64,000 nucleotides of DNA from an uncultured Collinsella sp. (GCA_900758845.1 CAAESW010000068.1:1-64000); one strand, 5' to 3'. Positions 18,040 through 27,968 are shown, counted from the stretch's first letter. The notes: generated by a model not told the origin, from the sequence alone. Translations and numbers: made by a program.

Positions 18040-18954
18040 ATGACTGATGCCGTTGAGGTTCTGCGAATTGATTCGCTCGAGGACGAGCGGCTCGATGCCT
18101 ACGTGCGACTGACCGAGCGTGAGCTTCGCTGCGTGCTGGAGCCGCAAAAGGGCATCTTTATTGCGGAGAGCGCCAAGGTCATCGAGCGTGCCGTGCGCGC
18201 CGGATATGAGCCGGTGAGCTTTCTTCTGGGCGAGCGCTGGCTCGACCAGATGATGCCGCTGTTTGACCAGCTTGTCGTGCGCGAGGGAGCGGGTCCGGTT
18301 CCCGTGTTCGTGGCCTCCATGGAGCTCATGGAGCAGTTGACGGGCTTTAACGTGACGCGCGGCGCGCTGGCGGCGTTCCGTCGCCCGCGTCAGATTCCGG
18401 TTGATGAGTTCTTGGGCGGCGTCGTCGAGGCGGCGGGGAATCGTCCGGTGCGCGTGTGCGTGCTTGAGGGTATTGTCGATCACACCAATGTTGGCGCGAT
18501 TTTCCGCTCGGCTGCCGCATTGAACGTTGACGGTATTTTGGTCAGCCCGACGTGCTGCGACCCGCTGTACCGTCGCTCGGCCCGCGTGAGCATGGGCACC
18601 GTGTTTCAGGTGCCGTGGACGCGCATTGGCAGCGAGGCTCGTGTGTGGCCGCATGATGGTCTGGGCGCGTTGCACGACGCCGGTTTTTCGTGTGCCGCTA
18701 TGGCGTTGACGGACGACTCCGTTTCGCTTGATGATCCTGTGCTGCAGAAGATTGATCGCTTGGCGATTTTTATGGGTAACGAGGGTGCCGGCTTGGGCGC
18801 CAAGACCATTGCCGGCTGTGACCAAGCGGTGCGCATTCCGATGGCGCACGGGGTCGATTCGCTCAACGTGGCCGCGGCGAGTGCCGTCGCCTTTTGGCAG
18901 CTGTGCCCGCACGTGAGCAACGAGTATCACTACCAGCCGGGGCTGTATCACTAG
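18040..18954 (+). CDS. TrmH/SpoU family RNA 2'-O-methyltransferase
   Basis: The 304-residue protein has an N-terminal substrate-binding region (residues 1-115) and a SpoU knot domain. Its motifs are VLEGIVDHTNVGAIFRSAAAL, GNEGAGLGAKTI and IPMAHGVDSLNVAAASAVAFW, giving the three SpoU motifs in order. The target is an unknown rRNA or tRNA ribose. The start is uncertain. ATG 18040 is chosen because a TATAGA box at 18002-18007 would put transcription after the upstream ATG 18007; no strong ribosome site supports either. Confidence 0.85.
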   Translation: MTDAVEVLRIDSLEDERLDAYVRLTERELRCVLEPQKGIFIAESAKVIERAVRAGYEPVSFLLGERWLDQMMPLFDQLVVREGAGPVPVFVASMELMEQLTGFNVTRGALAAFRRPRQIPVDEFLGGVVEAAGNRPVRVCVLEGIVDHTNVGAIFRSAAALNVDGILVSPTCCDPLYRRSARVSMGTVFQVPWTRIGSEARVWPHDGLGALHDAGFSCAAMALTDDSVSLDDPVLQKIDRLAIFMGNEGAGLGAKTIAGCDQAVRIPMAHGVDSLNVAAASAVAFWQLCPHVSNEYHYQPGLYH

Positions 18955-19079
18955 GCAGATAGTTTGCACCGGGCTCTGACTCGGGGTGTTTCGGTCGACG
19001 TCGGTCGGTGCTAAGCTGCTATTAGCTTAGGTCTTTAATTACTGTTTTGTCGGTTGACGTACGCTTTTGGGGAGGGCGT

Positions 19080-20429
19080 GTGGCTAAGAAATCTACGGCT
19101 ATCGATGTAACGCAAGGTGTCATTTGGCAACAGCTGCTGTCGCTGTGCGTTCCCATCTTCTTTAGCTCGTTTTTTCAGCAGGCCTACACGCTTATCGGTA
19201 CCTATATCGTCGGCCAGTTTGGCGGCAAGCTCGCATTGGGCGGCATCCAGGCCACGATGGTGCTCACCGAGCTCTGCATTGGCTTTTGCGTTGGCGTCGG
19301 CGCCGGCTGCGCGGTCATTACCGGTCAGTATTTTGGCCAGCACGATGATGAGCGACTGAGCCGTTCGGTCCATACGGCCATGACGCTCGCGCTGGTGGGC
19401 GGTATCGTTTTCTCGATTCTCGGCATAGTGTTCGTTGAGCCCATGCTGGTGCTTATGAACACTCCGCATGAACTATTGGCCGAGGGCGTGGCCTATGCTC
19501 GTTGCTATTTTGCCGCCATGGTTGCGGCGCTGCTGCTCAATATGGGAACGGCACTGCTGCGCGCCGTGGGCGACACGCGCGGGCCCGCCGTGATCATTGC
19601 CTCTGGCTGCCTTGTTAACGTGGTGCTGGATATCATCTTTGTCGCTGTGTTGCATATGGAGGCGCTGGGCTGCGGCATCGCAGTGGCGCTGACCATTTGC
19701 TCCAATGCAACGATGATCGTGTTGCGCATGATGCGCGCTCCGGGTGCATGGCGTCTTTCGCTGTCTAAGCTCGGTATCGATCGCGGTATTTGCAAGAGTA
19801 TGATCTCGTGTGGTCTGCCACTCGGTTTTCAATCGGCTGCGTATTCGATCTCGAACGTGCTGATCCAGGTGTCGGTTAATTCGTTTGGCGCCGATGTCAC
19901 GACTGCTTGGGGTCTATCTGGGCGCCTGGATGGCATTATCTGGATGGTGACCGAGGCGCTCGGCGTGTCGATCACCACGTTCTCGGCACAGAACTTTGGC
20001 GCGCGCAACTATGAGCGCATGCGCAAGGGCTACCATACGTCGCTCGTGCTGTCGTTTATGCTCATTGGTGGCCTGTCTGCCGTGCTGCTGGTGTTCTCGG
20101 GTCCGTTGTCGCGTCTGTTTGTCGACGATGTTTCGATTTCGGCGTACACCACGACGATTCTTCATTTCATCGCGCCGTTCTACGCGATCTTCTCGATTAT
20201 CGAAAACGCGTCGGGCTCCATTCGCGGTGCCGGCGTGAGTCTGCAGCCTATGATGCTCACCATCTTTGGCACCGTCGTACTCAGAGTGATTTGGGTGTTT
20301 GCGATCATGCCCTTCGATCCGTCGCTCGAGCATCTACTGCTGGTCTACCCCGTAACCTGGCTCATTACGGCCACGATGTTCACCGTCTACCATCACAGCG
20401 GAAACTGGCTCGGCCGCGCCACCGCCTAA
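19080..20429 (+). CDS. MATE family multidrug/metabolite exporter
   Basis: The 449-residue membrane protein shows about 12 hydrophobic segments. The typical MATE starts of the two halves are visible: IWQQLLSLCVPIFFSSFFQQ near the N-terminus and GLPLGFQSAAYSISN near residue 240. MATE proteins export cationic compounds using Na+ or H+ gradients; the substrate cannot be told. The start is GTG 19080 after GGGGAGGG; the frame is open further upstream without a ribosome site. It converges on cobO. Confidence 0.9.
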   Translation: MAKKSTAIDVTQGVIWQQLLSLCVPIFFSSFFQQAYTLIGTYIVGQFGGKLALGGIQATMVLTELCIGFCVGVGAGCAVITGQYFGQHDDERLSRSVHTAMTLALVGGIVFSILGIVFVEPMLVLMNTPHELLAEGVAYARCYFAAMVAALLLNMGTALLRAVGDTRGPAVIIASGCLVNVVLDIIFVAVLHMEALGCGIAVALTICSNATMIVLRMMRAPGAWRLSLSKLGIDRGICKSMISCGLPLGFQSAAYSISNVLIQVSVNSFGADVTTAWGLSGRLDGIIWMVTEALGVSITTFSAQNFGARNYERMRKGYHTSLVLSFMLIGGLSAVLLVFSGPLSRLFVDDVSISAYTTTILHFIAPFYAIFSIIENASGSIRGAGVSLQPMMLTIFGTVVLRVIWVFAIMPFDPSLEHLLLVYPVTWLITATMFTVYHHSGNWLGRATA

Positions 20430-20444
20430 TGATCCCTTAGGGTC

Positions 20445-20498
20445 GGAAGAAAACGGATCATTGCTCTCCGTCGTGATGTCGATGATCCGTTTTCTTCC
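20445..20498. terminator. 17-bp perfect inverted repeat between MATE gene and cobO
   Basis: GGAAGAAAACGGATCAT (20445-20461) is exactly matched by ATGATCCGTTTTCTTCC (20482-20498) across a 20-nt loop. Convergent genes on both sides suggest a two-way terminator. No clean T run follows, so a dispersed palindromic repeat is also possible. Confidence 0.65.
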
Positions 20499-20514
20499 GT
20501 CCCTTTCGGGTCAT

Positions 20515-21000
20515 TTAGTATTCGATGCCTTGGCGGGCTAGGAGGCCTTCGTCGAAGTAGTGTTTGACGGGGCGCATTTCGGTGACTAAGTCCGCAAGGT
20601 CGGTCAACGGCAGCAGCCCGCGGCCGGTGAGCACGAGCTCCGTGGTGGCGGGCTTCAGCGCGATTAGCCCCTCCACATTCTCACGCGTCACAAAGCCGCG
20701 GCGCATCGCTTCGCCGAGTTCGTCCAGAATGAGCACGTTGACCTGGCTAATCTGCTCGCGCGCCAGCTCCATGATCTGTGCGGTACAGGCTTCGGGCGTG
20801 TCGCGGTCGGCTTGTACGATGCGTAGCCCCAATCGAGGTGCTGCGTCATGTTCGGCGCAGTGCAGCTTCTTGGCAAACTGAAGCATGAGCACGTTAAGTC
20901 CATAGCCCGTGGCACGCAGCGCGAGCCCCAGCGCAGCCGTCGTCTTGCCCTTGCCGTCGCCCGTATAGATTTGAACCTTGCCGACTTCCAGTGATGCCAT
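20515..21000 (-). CDS. cobO: cob(I)yrinic acid a,c-diamide / corrinoid adenosyltransferase
   Basis: The 161-residue protein has the P-loop TGDGKGKTTAALG at residues 13-25, then VLMLQFAK, VLILDELGEAMRRG and VLTGRGL, all typical of the BtuR/CobO/CobA type. It transfers adenosyl from ATP to cobalamin precursors. It stands alone, so it may serve salvaged corrinoid. It is divergent from ftsH, and its ribosome site is weak. Confidence 0.94.
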   Translation of the reverse strand: MASLEVGKVQIYTGDGKGKTTAALGLALRATGYGLNVLMLQFAKKLHCAEHDAAPRLGLRIVQADRDTPEACTAQIMELAREQISQVNVLILDELGEAMRRGFVTRENVEGLIALKPATTELVLTGRGLLPLTDLADLVTEMRPVKHYFDEGLLARQGIEY

Positions 21001-21077
21001 CTCTGTCTTTTCGTGCCCGGCGTCGGTTTATCGCCGTCCGGGTTGGGTATTCTAGAAAGCATTATTAACCCCAGTAG

Positions 21078-22985
21078 ATGGAGTTCAAGCAGATGGAGAT
21101 GGATGACAACAAGCGTAGACGGAATATGATCCTCTACGTGCTCATCGCCTTCGTCGTCTACCTCGTGCTCTCGACCGTTCTGTTCCCCAACATCGGTCAC
21201 ACGCAGCAGATTACGAAGACCGATTACTCGACGTTTGTCAAAGCGCTCGATAAGAAGAGTGTCGACAAGGTCGAGTACAACACGGACGATTACTCGATTT
21301 ATTACACCAAGAAGGGCGAGGACGAGAACATCGCCTATAAGACGACCGGTGTGCCGAACGATGCGGGCTTTACCGATCGCGTGCTTGAGTCTGGCGCTTC
21401 GCTGGAGTCGGTCGTTCCCGATAAAAACTCGGGTTTGATGACCTACTACCTGCTTACGCTCATCCTTCCCATGGCGATTTTCTTCTTGATCGGCTGGTGG
21501 CTCAACCGCCGCATGAAGAAGGCCATGGGTGATGACGGTCCTTCGATGAACTTTGGCGGCGGTGGCTTTGGCGGCGGTGGACTGGGCAAGTCCGGCGCGC
21601 GCGTGATCGCCTCCAAGGACGTGGGCGTGACCTTTAAGGATGTCGCCGGCCAGGAAGAGGCCAAGGAGTCCCTCAAGGAGGTCGTCGACTTTCTGGAGAA
21701 GCCCCAGCGCTACGAGGAGATTGGCGCCAAGCTGCCGCGCGGTGCTCTCCTTGTTGGCCCTCCGGGTACCGGTAAGACCCTGCTAGCCAAGGCTGTTGCC
21801 GGCGAGGCTGGTGTTCCGTTCTTTAGCATTTCGGGTTCTGAGTTCGTCGAGATGTTCGTCGGCCGTGGCGCCGCCAAGGTGCGCGACCTGTTTAAGCAGG
21901 CCAAGGAAAAGGCCCCGTGCATTGTGTTTATCGACGAGATCGATACCATCGGCAAAAAGCGTGACGGCGGCGGCTTTAGCGGCAACGACGAGCGCGAGCA
22001 GACGCTCAACCAGCTGCTGACCGAGATGGATGGCTTCGATAACCACAAGGGTATCGTTGTCCTCGCTGCCACCAACCGTCCCGACAGCCTCGATCCGGCC
22101 CTGCTGCGCCCCGGTCGTTTTGACCGCCGCATTCCCGTTGAGCTGCCCGATCTGACCGGCCGCAAGAACATTCTCGAGCTGCATGCCAAGAGCGTGAAGA
22201 CGCAGCCGCCGATCGACCTGACCGCGATTGCCCGCGCCACGCCCGGTGCCTCGGGCGCTGACCTGGCCAATATCATCAACGAGGGCGCCCTGCGTGCCGT
22301 CCGTGAGGGCCGCAAGCGCGCTACGCAGGACGATTTTGAGGAGTCGGTGGAGGTCGTCATCGCCGGCCAGCAGCGTAAGTCCACTGTGCTGTCCGACCAC
22401 GAGAAGCAGGTTGTTTCCTACCACGAGATCGGCCATGCCATCGTTGCCGCCCGCCAGAAGGGCTCTGCACCGGTCACGAAGATCACCATCGTGCCGCGCA
22501 CGAGCGGTGCTCTGGGCTACACCATGCAGGTCGAGGAGGATGAGCGCTTCCTGACCACGCGCCAGGAGGTCCTGGACAAGCTCGCCGTCTATTGCGGTGG
22601 CCGTGCAGCCGAGGAGCTCATCTTTGGTGAGATGACGACCGGCGCCGCCAACGATATCGAGCAGGCCACCAAGCTCGCCCGTAACATGGTGACGCGCTTT
22701 GGTATGTCCGATGAGTTTGGCATGATGGCACTCGGTACCGTTCAGAATGCGTACCTTAACCAGGACACGTCGCTCACCTGCGCCCCCGGTACGGCCGAGC
22801 GCGTGGACGCGATTGTCGCCAAGCTGATCGAGGATGCGCACGACCGCGCCCTGCAGATCCTGAAGGAGAACAAGTTCAAGCTCCACGAGCTGGCTCGTTA
22901 TCTGTACAAGAAGGAGACGATCACGGGCGAGGAGTTCATGAATCTCCTCACGCGCGAGAATCCGCTGATGCCAAAGCAGCAGTAA
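21078..22985 (+). CDS. ftsH: ATP-dependent zinc metalloprotease FtsH
   Basis: The 635-residue protein has two N-terminal membrane segments (about residues 18-36 and 117-137). A Gly-rich linker leads to the AAA+ domain with GPPGTGKT near residue 226, then the peptidase motif HEIGH at 449-453. It degrades membrane and short-lived cytosolic proteins. ATG 21078 is given; ATG 21093, nine bases after TGGAG, is an equally good start and would shorten it by five residues. A strong terminator follows. Confidence 0.96.
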   Translation: MEFKQMEMDDNKRRRNMILYVLIAFVVYLVLSTVLFPNIGHTQQITKTDYSTFVKALDKKSVDKVEYNTDDYSIYYTKKGEDENIAYKTTGVPNDAGFTDRVLESGASLESVVPDKNSGLMTYYLLTLILPMAIFFLIGWWLNRRMKKAMGDDGPSMNFGGGGFGGGGLGKSGARVIASKDVGVTFKDVAGQEEAKESLKEVVDFLEKPQRYEEIGAKLPRGALLVGPPGTGKTLLAKAVAGEAGVPFFSISGSEFVEMFVGRGAAKVRDLFKQAKEKAPCIVFIDEIDTIGKKRDGGGFSGNDEREQTLNQLLTEMDGFDNHKGIVVLAATNRPDSLDPALLRPGRFDRRIPVELPDLTGRKNILELHAKSVKTQPPIDLTAIARATPGASGADLANIINEGALRAVREGRKRATQDDFEESVEVVIAGQQRKSTVLSDHEKQVVSYHEIGHAIVAARQKGSAPVTKITIVPRTSGALGYTMQVEEDERFLTTRQEVLDKLAVYCGGRAAEELIFGEMTTGAANDIEQATKLARNMVTRFGMSDEFGMMALGTVQNAYLNQDTSLTCAPGTAERVDAIVAKLIEDAHDRALQILKENKFKLHELARYLYKKETITGEEFMNLLTRENPLMPKQQ

Positions 22986-23006
22986 TACTGGTTGCGCAGT
23001 GTCAAT

Positions 23007-23043
23007 CGCCCCATTTGAGTGTTTATCTCAAATGGGGCGTTTT
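23007..23043 (+). terminator. terminator after ftsH
   Basis: CGCCCCATTTGAG pairs perfectly with CTCAAATGGGGCG over a 7-nt loop and is followed by TTTTG. It lies just ahead of the DUF523 start. Confidence 0.88.
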
Positions 23044-23061
23044 GCGTGGGGAGAGTTGTAT

Positions 23062-23517
23062 ATGAAGATCGTGGTAAGTGCCTGCTTGATGGGCGAGAGC
23101 TGCAAGTATAACGGGCTCGACAACTACCACCGCGCGTTGGTCGAGGCCTGTGAACGTACGGGGACCGAGGTCCTCTTGGTGTGCCCTGAGGTCTTTGGCG
23201 GCCTGCCCACACCGCGCAAGCCGTCCGAGATCGTGGACGGCGAGGTCCATACCTGCGAGGGCATCTCGGTCGATCGCGAGTTTCGCCTAGGCGCTCAACG
23301 TGCGCTCGATATGTGCGAGCAAGCGGGCGGTCCGGAAGAGATCGCCGCGTGCATCCTGCAGGACCGCAGCCCCTCGTGTGGCGTAGGTCGCATCTACGAC
23401 GGAACGTTCAGCGGTACGCTCACCGTGGGCAACGGTGTTTTCGTCGACCTGCTCCTGCGCCACGGCTACCGTGTGATCCCGGCAAGCGAGTTTGATCCCA
23501 GCATGCTGGAGCAATAA
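23062..23517 (+). CDS. DUF523 family protein
   Basis: The 151-residue protein begins MKIVVSACLMGESCKYNGL, the DUF523 signature with paired cysteines. It also contains PEVFGGLPTPRKP and LQDRSPSCGVGRIYDG. The conserved Cys residues suggest metal or thiol chemistry, but no function is established. The start is ATG 23062 after GGGGAGAG. Confidence 0.88.
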   Translation: MKIVVSACLMGESCKYNGLDNYHRALVEACERTGTEVLLVCPEVFGGLPTPRKPSEIVDGEVHTCEGISVDREFRLGAQRALDMCEQAGGPEEIAACILQDRSPSCGVGRIYDGTFSGTLTVGNGVFVDLLLRHGYRVIPASEFDPSMLEQ

Positions 23518-23558
23518 AAAACCACCACAAAGGTGCTGCTCCCTTGTGGTGGTTTTGG
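23516..23558. terminator. bidirectional terminator between DUF523 gene and the dehydrogenase gene
   Basis: AAAAACCACCACAA and TTGTGGTGGTTTT form the stem, with A and T runs on both sides, so it can act in both directions between convergent genes. The arm sequence recurs at 31308-31348. Confidence 0.88.
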
Positions 23559-23565
23559 GCTAGGC

Positions 23566-24648
23566 CTAGAGCGTGTGGCCGTAGGCGTTGGCGGCCTTGA
23601 TGGCGGCGGCGAACTTTTCGTCGGTGAAGGGCTCGGGGTTGCCCTGCTTCCACTCGTTGGTGGCGTGCGCGTACTCGCACAGAGCCGGGATATCGGACTC
23701 GGAAAGCCCGACCTGCTCAAGCGTTACGGGTAGGCCCATCTGCTTGTTAAAGGCGGCGTAGCGCTCAAGGTTCTCGGTATCGCCCGTATAGGCAAACAGC
23801 ACGAGCACGCCCAGGCTTACGACCTCGCCGTGCAGATAGGTTCCCTCGCGCGGAATGCTGCACGTCGCATTGTAGAACGCGTGTGCCACGCTCGAGTTGT
23901 AGTAGTAATCGTTTTGGTTGGTCAGGTTCGAGACATAGCCCGTGTTGACCACGATGTCGAGCGCGATCTGCTTGACGGCTTCGCTCGACAGGTCCTGGCG
24001 CACGTCCTCAAGCCCCTGGACGCCATAGGTAAACAGCGGCTCGGAGCAGGTGTGGGCGAGTGCCAGGCCAAGACCGGCGGTGTGCTCCAAATTACCGGCG
24101 CTCGTGGCGTATTCGACCTCAGGCTGCTTAGACAGGGCATCGCCCATGCCGGCCCAGAAGTACTCCGCCGGAGCCTCGGCGATGATCTTGGGGTTGATGA
24201 AGATGTGCGCCGGTCGGTTGGGGTACGAATAGCCCTCGAGCGAGCCGTCGTCGTTGTACACGACGGCAATGGCGGTCGCGGCGGAGCAGTTAGAACAGAT
24301 CGTCGGGACGGTGAAGACGATCTTCTTGAGCTCGATGGCTGCGGTCTTCACGGTGTCGAGCGCCTTGCCGCCGCCGCATGCGATGAGCACGTCGGCTTCC
24401 TGGCAGGCAGGGGAGTTCACGACTTTGGCGATATTGGCGCGCGTGCTGTTGGTGCCGTAGACGCGCGTCTCCAGAATTTCGACGTCCGTATTCGCAAGGG
24501 CGGCCTCAATACCGGGCAGCGCGGCGGCTAGTGCACGTTTGCCGCCAATGATGGCGACCTTGGCCGCTCCGTACTCTGCCAGTGCGGCGGGCAGCTTGGT
24601 AAAGCAATCCTCGCCAACGGTGTAGTCGCTCATTCCGATCGTGCGCAT
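23566..24648 (-). CDS. iron-containing alcohol dehydrogenase family protein (glycerol dehydrogenase-like)
   Basis: The 360-residue protein has the NAD-binding CGGGKALDTVK and TICSNCSAATAIAVVY segments. The three metal ligands of the family are visible: Asp in GMGDALSK, His in VAHAFYN and His in YLHGEVVS. The closest known type is GldA, which oxidises glycerol to dihydroxyacetone, but other substrates are possible. The start at 24648 follows AGAAGG. It is transcribed away from the ileS leader. Confidence 0.88.
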   Translation of the reverse strand: MRTIGMSDYTVGEDCFTKLPAALAEYGAAKVAIIGGKRALAAALPGIEAALANTDVEILETRVYGTNSTRANIAKVVNSPACQEADVLIACGGGKALDTVKTAAIELKKIVFTVPTICSNCSAATAIAVVYNDDGSLEGYSYPNRPAHIFINPKIIAEAPAEYFWAGMGDALSKQPEVEYATSAGNLEHTAGLGLALAHTCSEPLFTYGVQGLEDVRQDLSSEAVKQIALDIVVNTGYVSNLTNQNDYYYNSSVAHAFYNATCSIPREGTYLHGEVVSLGVLVLFAYTGDTENLERYAAFNKQMGLPVTLEQVGLSESDIPALCEYAHATNEWKQGNPEPFTDEKFAAAIKAANAYGHTL

Positions 24649-24789
24649 AGCAACCTTCTTTCGTTCGATAGAGTGCTTTCAGGTATTTTGCTCCAAAAGA
24701 AGGGCTGTAATAGCGACAAATTTCGAACATATAAAACCAGTGTTGAGGGTTTTTCGCTGGCGCGGAACGTGCTAGCATACTCCGCATAA

Positions 24790-25092
24790 GCGTTGATGGG
24801 GACGAGTAGTCGGCCGTCCGCATGCTACAGAGAGCGGGGAGCGCTGAGAACCCGTGCATGCGACCGATGAAAATCACCCCGGAGCTGCGGTCCCAACGGA
24901 CGTGCCGCGCAGGTTCGTCTTAGTAGACATCGCCGATATGGTCGTCGATACAGGCCAGCCGAGTAACGGATGCGAGCGCGCGAATACGCGGGCGAGGGCA
25001 TCTAAGCTGGGTGGTTAAGCGAAGAGCTTTTGCGGGCGTGCAGTCCGTTTTGTGGCGCTTCGTCCCAGCTTGCAGGGACGGGCGCTTTTTTT
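24790..25092 (+). promoter_or_regulatory. T-box riboswitch leader of ileS (tRNA-Ile)
   Basis: Stem I closes with GGGAC (24798-24802) and GTCCC (24890-24894). Its 3' strand holds GAAAATCACCCCGGAGC, with the probable specifier codon ATC (Ile) at 24873-24875. The T-box core GGGTGGTTAAGCG at 25009-25021 has TGGT to pair with an ACCA tRNA end. A terminator hairpin at 25055-25085 plus seven T residues follows. Uncharged tRNA-Ile is expected to allow read-through into ileS. Confidence 0.87.
25055..25092 (+). terminator. regulated terminator of the ileS T-box
   Basis: GCGC(TT)CGTCCC pairs with GGGACG(G)GCGC and is followed by T7. It competes with the antiterminator that includes the T-box core. Confidence 0.85.
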
Positions 25093-25135
25093 GGTGCCCA
25101 TCGGGCGTGCGCGCCCACGACATGAAAGGGGTACC

Positions 25136-27937
25136 GTGGCAAACGAGTACAAGCAGACGATGAATCTGCCCAAGACCGGTTTTCCCATGCGTGCCGGTCT
25201 TTCCAAGTCCGAGCCCAAGCGACTCAAGGACTGGCAGGACAACAAGGTCTACGAGCAGGTTCTGAAGAAGAACGAGGGTCACAAGAAGTTCGTGCTGCAT
25301 GACGGTCCTCCGTACGCCAACGGTCCGATCCACATCGGCCATGCCATGAACAAGATCTCCAAGGACATGATCAACCGTTACTGGATGATGCAGGGCTGCG
25401 AAGTTCCCTATGTCCCCGGTTGGGACTGCCACGGTCAGCCGATCGAGCACAAGGTCGAGGAAAAGCTCGGCACCGAGAAGTTCAACCAGACCCCCACGGC
25501 CAAGATCCGTGAGCTCTGCAACGAGTTCGCTGTCGAGAACATCGAGCTGCAGAAGGCCGGCTTCCGTCGTTTGGGCGTGCTCGGCGACTGGGACAACCCC
25601 TACCTGACGCTCTATCACCAGCATGATGCCGCCGACATCGAGGTCTTCAAGGCCATGTTCGATAAGGGCATGATCTATCGCGGCCACAAGCCGGTTCACT
25701 GGTGCAAGCACTGCCACACCGCACTCGCCGAGGCAGAGATCGAGTACTCCGACGAGACGAGCCCGTCCATTTTCGTGCGCTTCGAGATGACCTCCAAGCC
25801 CGCCGGCCTCGAGAACTTCGACGGCCCGGTTGACTTCATCATCTGGACGACCACGCCGTGGACCATCCCCTCCGACCAGGCAGTTTCCCTCAAGCCCGGC
25901 GCCGCCTACGTCGCCGTTGAGCACGACGGCCGCGCCGAGGTCATGCTCGAGGACCTGGCTCCCAAGTGCTGCGAGGAGTTTGGCTGGGAGTACACCCCGG
26001 TCATGGTCGACGGCAAGCCCTATGTGGTTCCCGCCGAGACGTTCCACCACATCCACTACAAGCAGCCGATCTTTGACGGTGTCGAGGGTGTGGCGCTGCT
26101 GGCCGATTACGTCGGTGTCGATGACGGTACCGGTATCGTCCACAACTCGCCCGGCCACGGCGTCGACGACTACTTTGCCTGCCTCAAGGAGGGCATCACC
26201 GACATCTGCATGCCGGTCGATGACGACGGCAAGTTCTACACCGGCGAGGAGTTTGGCACCGGTGGCCCCTTCAGCGGTATGGATACCGATGAGGCCAACC
26301 CGCACATCATCGAGTTCCTGCGCGAGCGCGGCACCCTGGTCCTCGAGAAGAAGATCACGCACAGCTATCCGCACTGCTGGCGCTGCAAGCACCCGGTGCT
26401 CTTCCGTGCTACTGACCAGTGGTTTGTCTCTATGGACAAGACCGGTTTGCGTGAGCAGGCTGGCAAGGAGGTTCGCGAGAACGTCAAGTGGTATCCGGCT
26501 CACGCCGCCAACCGCATCGGCGCCATGGTCGAGCAGCGTCCCGACTGGTGCATCAGCCGTCAGCGCAACTGGGGCGTGCCTATCCCCAGCTACACCTGCG
26601 CCGACTGCGGCGAGAAGGTCATGAACGACGCCACGCTCGACGCCGTCATCAAGCTCTTCCACGAGAAGGGCTCCGACGCCTGGTTCACCGACGCTCCCGA
26701 GAGCTACCTGGGCGAGGCCTGCGTCTGCCCCAAGTGCGGCGGTCATCACCTCAAGGCCGATAAGGACATCCTCGACGTGTGGTGGGATTCCGGCGTGTCT
26801 TGGAAGGCCGTCTGCGAGTATCGCCCTGAGCTTGAGTACCCGGCGGACGTGTATCTTGAGGGCTCCGACCAGCACCGCGGTTGGTTCCAGAGCTCGCTGC
26901 TCACCTCGGTGGGTGCCAACGGCCACGCTCCGTACAAGGCGGTCGTCTCGCAGGGCTTCACGCTCGACGGCCAGGGCCGCAAGATGTCCAAGTCGCTCGG
27001 CAACGTCATCGACCCCAACAAGGTCTGCGACGAGATGGGCGCCGACATCATCCGTCTGTGGGTTGCTTCTGTCGACACCAGCTCCGACGTCTCCATCGAC
27101 CACGAGATCCTTGCTCGTACATCTGATGCCTATCGCCGTTTCCGCAACACGCTGCGCTTCCTGCTCTCCGAGCTCGAGGGTCAGTTTGAGCCCGAGACCG
27201 ACGGCGTCGCCTTTGCCGACTTGCTGCCGCTCGACAAGCTCATGGTTGCCCGTCTGACCCAGGTCCAGGCCGAGGTCGACGACGCCTACGCCAGCTACGA
27301 GTTCCCGCGCGCCTACCGTGCGCTCTACGACTTCGTGGTGACCGAGCTTTCTAACGTGTACCTCGACGCTCTGAAGGACCGTCTGTACTGCGACAAGCCC
27401 GGCTCGCTCGAGCGCCGCAGCGCACAGACCGTGCTGGCCGAGCTCTTCTCGATGCTCATGCGCGACCTGCAGCCGATCCTGTCCTACACAGTCGATGAGG
27501 CCATGGCCTATGCACCTGCCGGCTGCGTCGATCACCAGAAGTACGCCGCGCTGCTCGATTGGTATAAGTCGCCCATCACGGTCGACGAGGCCAATGAGTT
27601 TGAGGGCGTGCTCGAGGCTTCGCTCGAGCTCCGTAGCGCCGTGACCAAGGCCCTTGAGGATGCCCGTTCTGCCGGCACCTTCACTAAGGGCCAGCAGGTC
27701 CGCGTCAAGGCGGTCGTTCCCGCCGAGATGTACGCGCTGCTGACCGGCGACAAGGCCGTCGACCTGGCCGAGTTCTACATCGTCTCCGATGTTGAGCTGA
27801 CCCAGGGCGAGGAGCTCTCCGTTGCCATCGAGGCTGCCGAGGGCGAGTGCTGCGACCGTTGCTGGAACTACCGCACCACCGTCGGCGAGTACAACGGCCA
27901 CGCGCATATCTGTAAACGTTGTGCCGATGTTTTGTAG
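25136..27937 (+). CDS. ileS: isoleucyl-tRNA synthetase
   Basis: The 933-residue class I synthetase has HIGH at residues 66-69 (PYANGPIHIGHA) and KMSKS from 616. An editing domain is inserted between them. A C-terminal zinc site CCDRCW...CKRC makes it the bacterial, mupirocin-sensitive type of architecture. The start is GTG 25136 after GAAAGGGG; the frame is open upstream through the T-box terminator without a ribosome site. Expression should follow tRNA-Ile charging. Confidence 0.97.
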   Translation: MANEYKQTMNLPKTGFPMRAGLSKSEPKRLKDWQDNKVYEQVLKKNEGHKKFVLHDGPPYANGPIHIGHAMNKISKDMINRYWMMQGCEVPYVPGWDCHGQPIEHKVEEKLGTEKFNQTPTAKIRELCNEFAVENIELQKAGFRRLGVLGDWDNPYLTLYHQHDAADIEVFKAMFDKGMIYRGHKPVHWCKHCHTALAEAEIEYSDETSPSIFVRFEMTSKPAGLENFDGPVDFIIWTTTPWTIPSDQAVSLKPGAAYVAVEHDGRAEVMLEDLAPKCCEEFGWEYTPVMVDGKPYVVPAETFHHIHYKQPIFDGVEGVALLADYVGVDDGTGIVHNSPGHGVDDYFACLKEGITDICMPVDDDGKFYTGEEFGTGGPFSGMDTDEANPHIIEFLRERGTLVLEKKITHSYPHCWRCKHPVLFRATDQWFVSMDKTGLREQAGKEVRENVKWYPAHAANRIGAMVEQRPDWCISRQRNWGVPIPSYTCADCGEKVMNDATLDAVIKLFHEKGSDAWFTDAPESYLGEACVCPKCGGHHLKADKDILDVWWDSGVSWKAVCEYRPELEYPADVYLEGSDQHRGWFQSSLLTSVGANGHAPYKAVVSQGFTLDGQGRKMSKSLGNVIDPNKVCDEMGADIIRLWVASVDTSSDVSIDHEILARTSDAYRRFRNTLRFLLSELEGQFEPETDGVAFADLLPLDKLMVARLTQVQAEVDDAYASYEFPRAYRALYDFVVTELSNVYLDALKDRLYCDKPGSLERRSAQTVLAELFSMLMRDLQPILSYTVDEAMAYAPAGCVDHQKYAALLDWYKSPITVDEANEFEGVLEASLELRSAVTKALEDARSAGTFTKGQQVRVKAVVPAEMYALLTGDKAVDLAEFYIVSDVELTQGEELSVAIEAAEGECCDRCWNYRTTVGEYNGHAHICKRCADVL

Positions 27938-27968
27938 GTTACGGCGTTCATAGAACGCCGTAACCTAC
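27934..27968. terminator. 16-bp perfect hairpin overlapping the ileS stop codon
   Basis: GTAGGTTACGGCGTTC (27934-27949) and GAACGCCGTAACCTAC (27953-27968) enclose a 3-nt ATA loop. The TAG stop lies within the left arm. There is no T run, so it may act as a 3' stabilising hairpin rather than a classical terminator. Confidence 0.6.

Noticed and set aside
24920..27907. 995-codon open frame on the minus strand opposite ileS
   Set aside because: It is fully antisense to an obvious ileS and arises from GC-rich third codon positions. The translation is low-complexity Gly/Val/His/Asp-rich with no domain.
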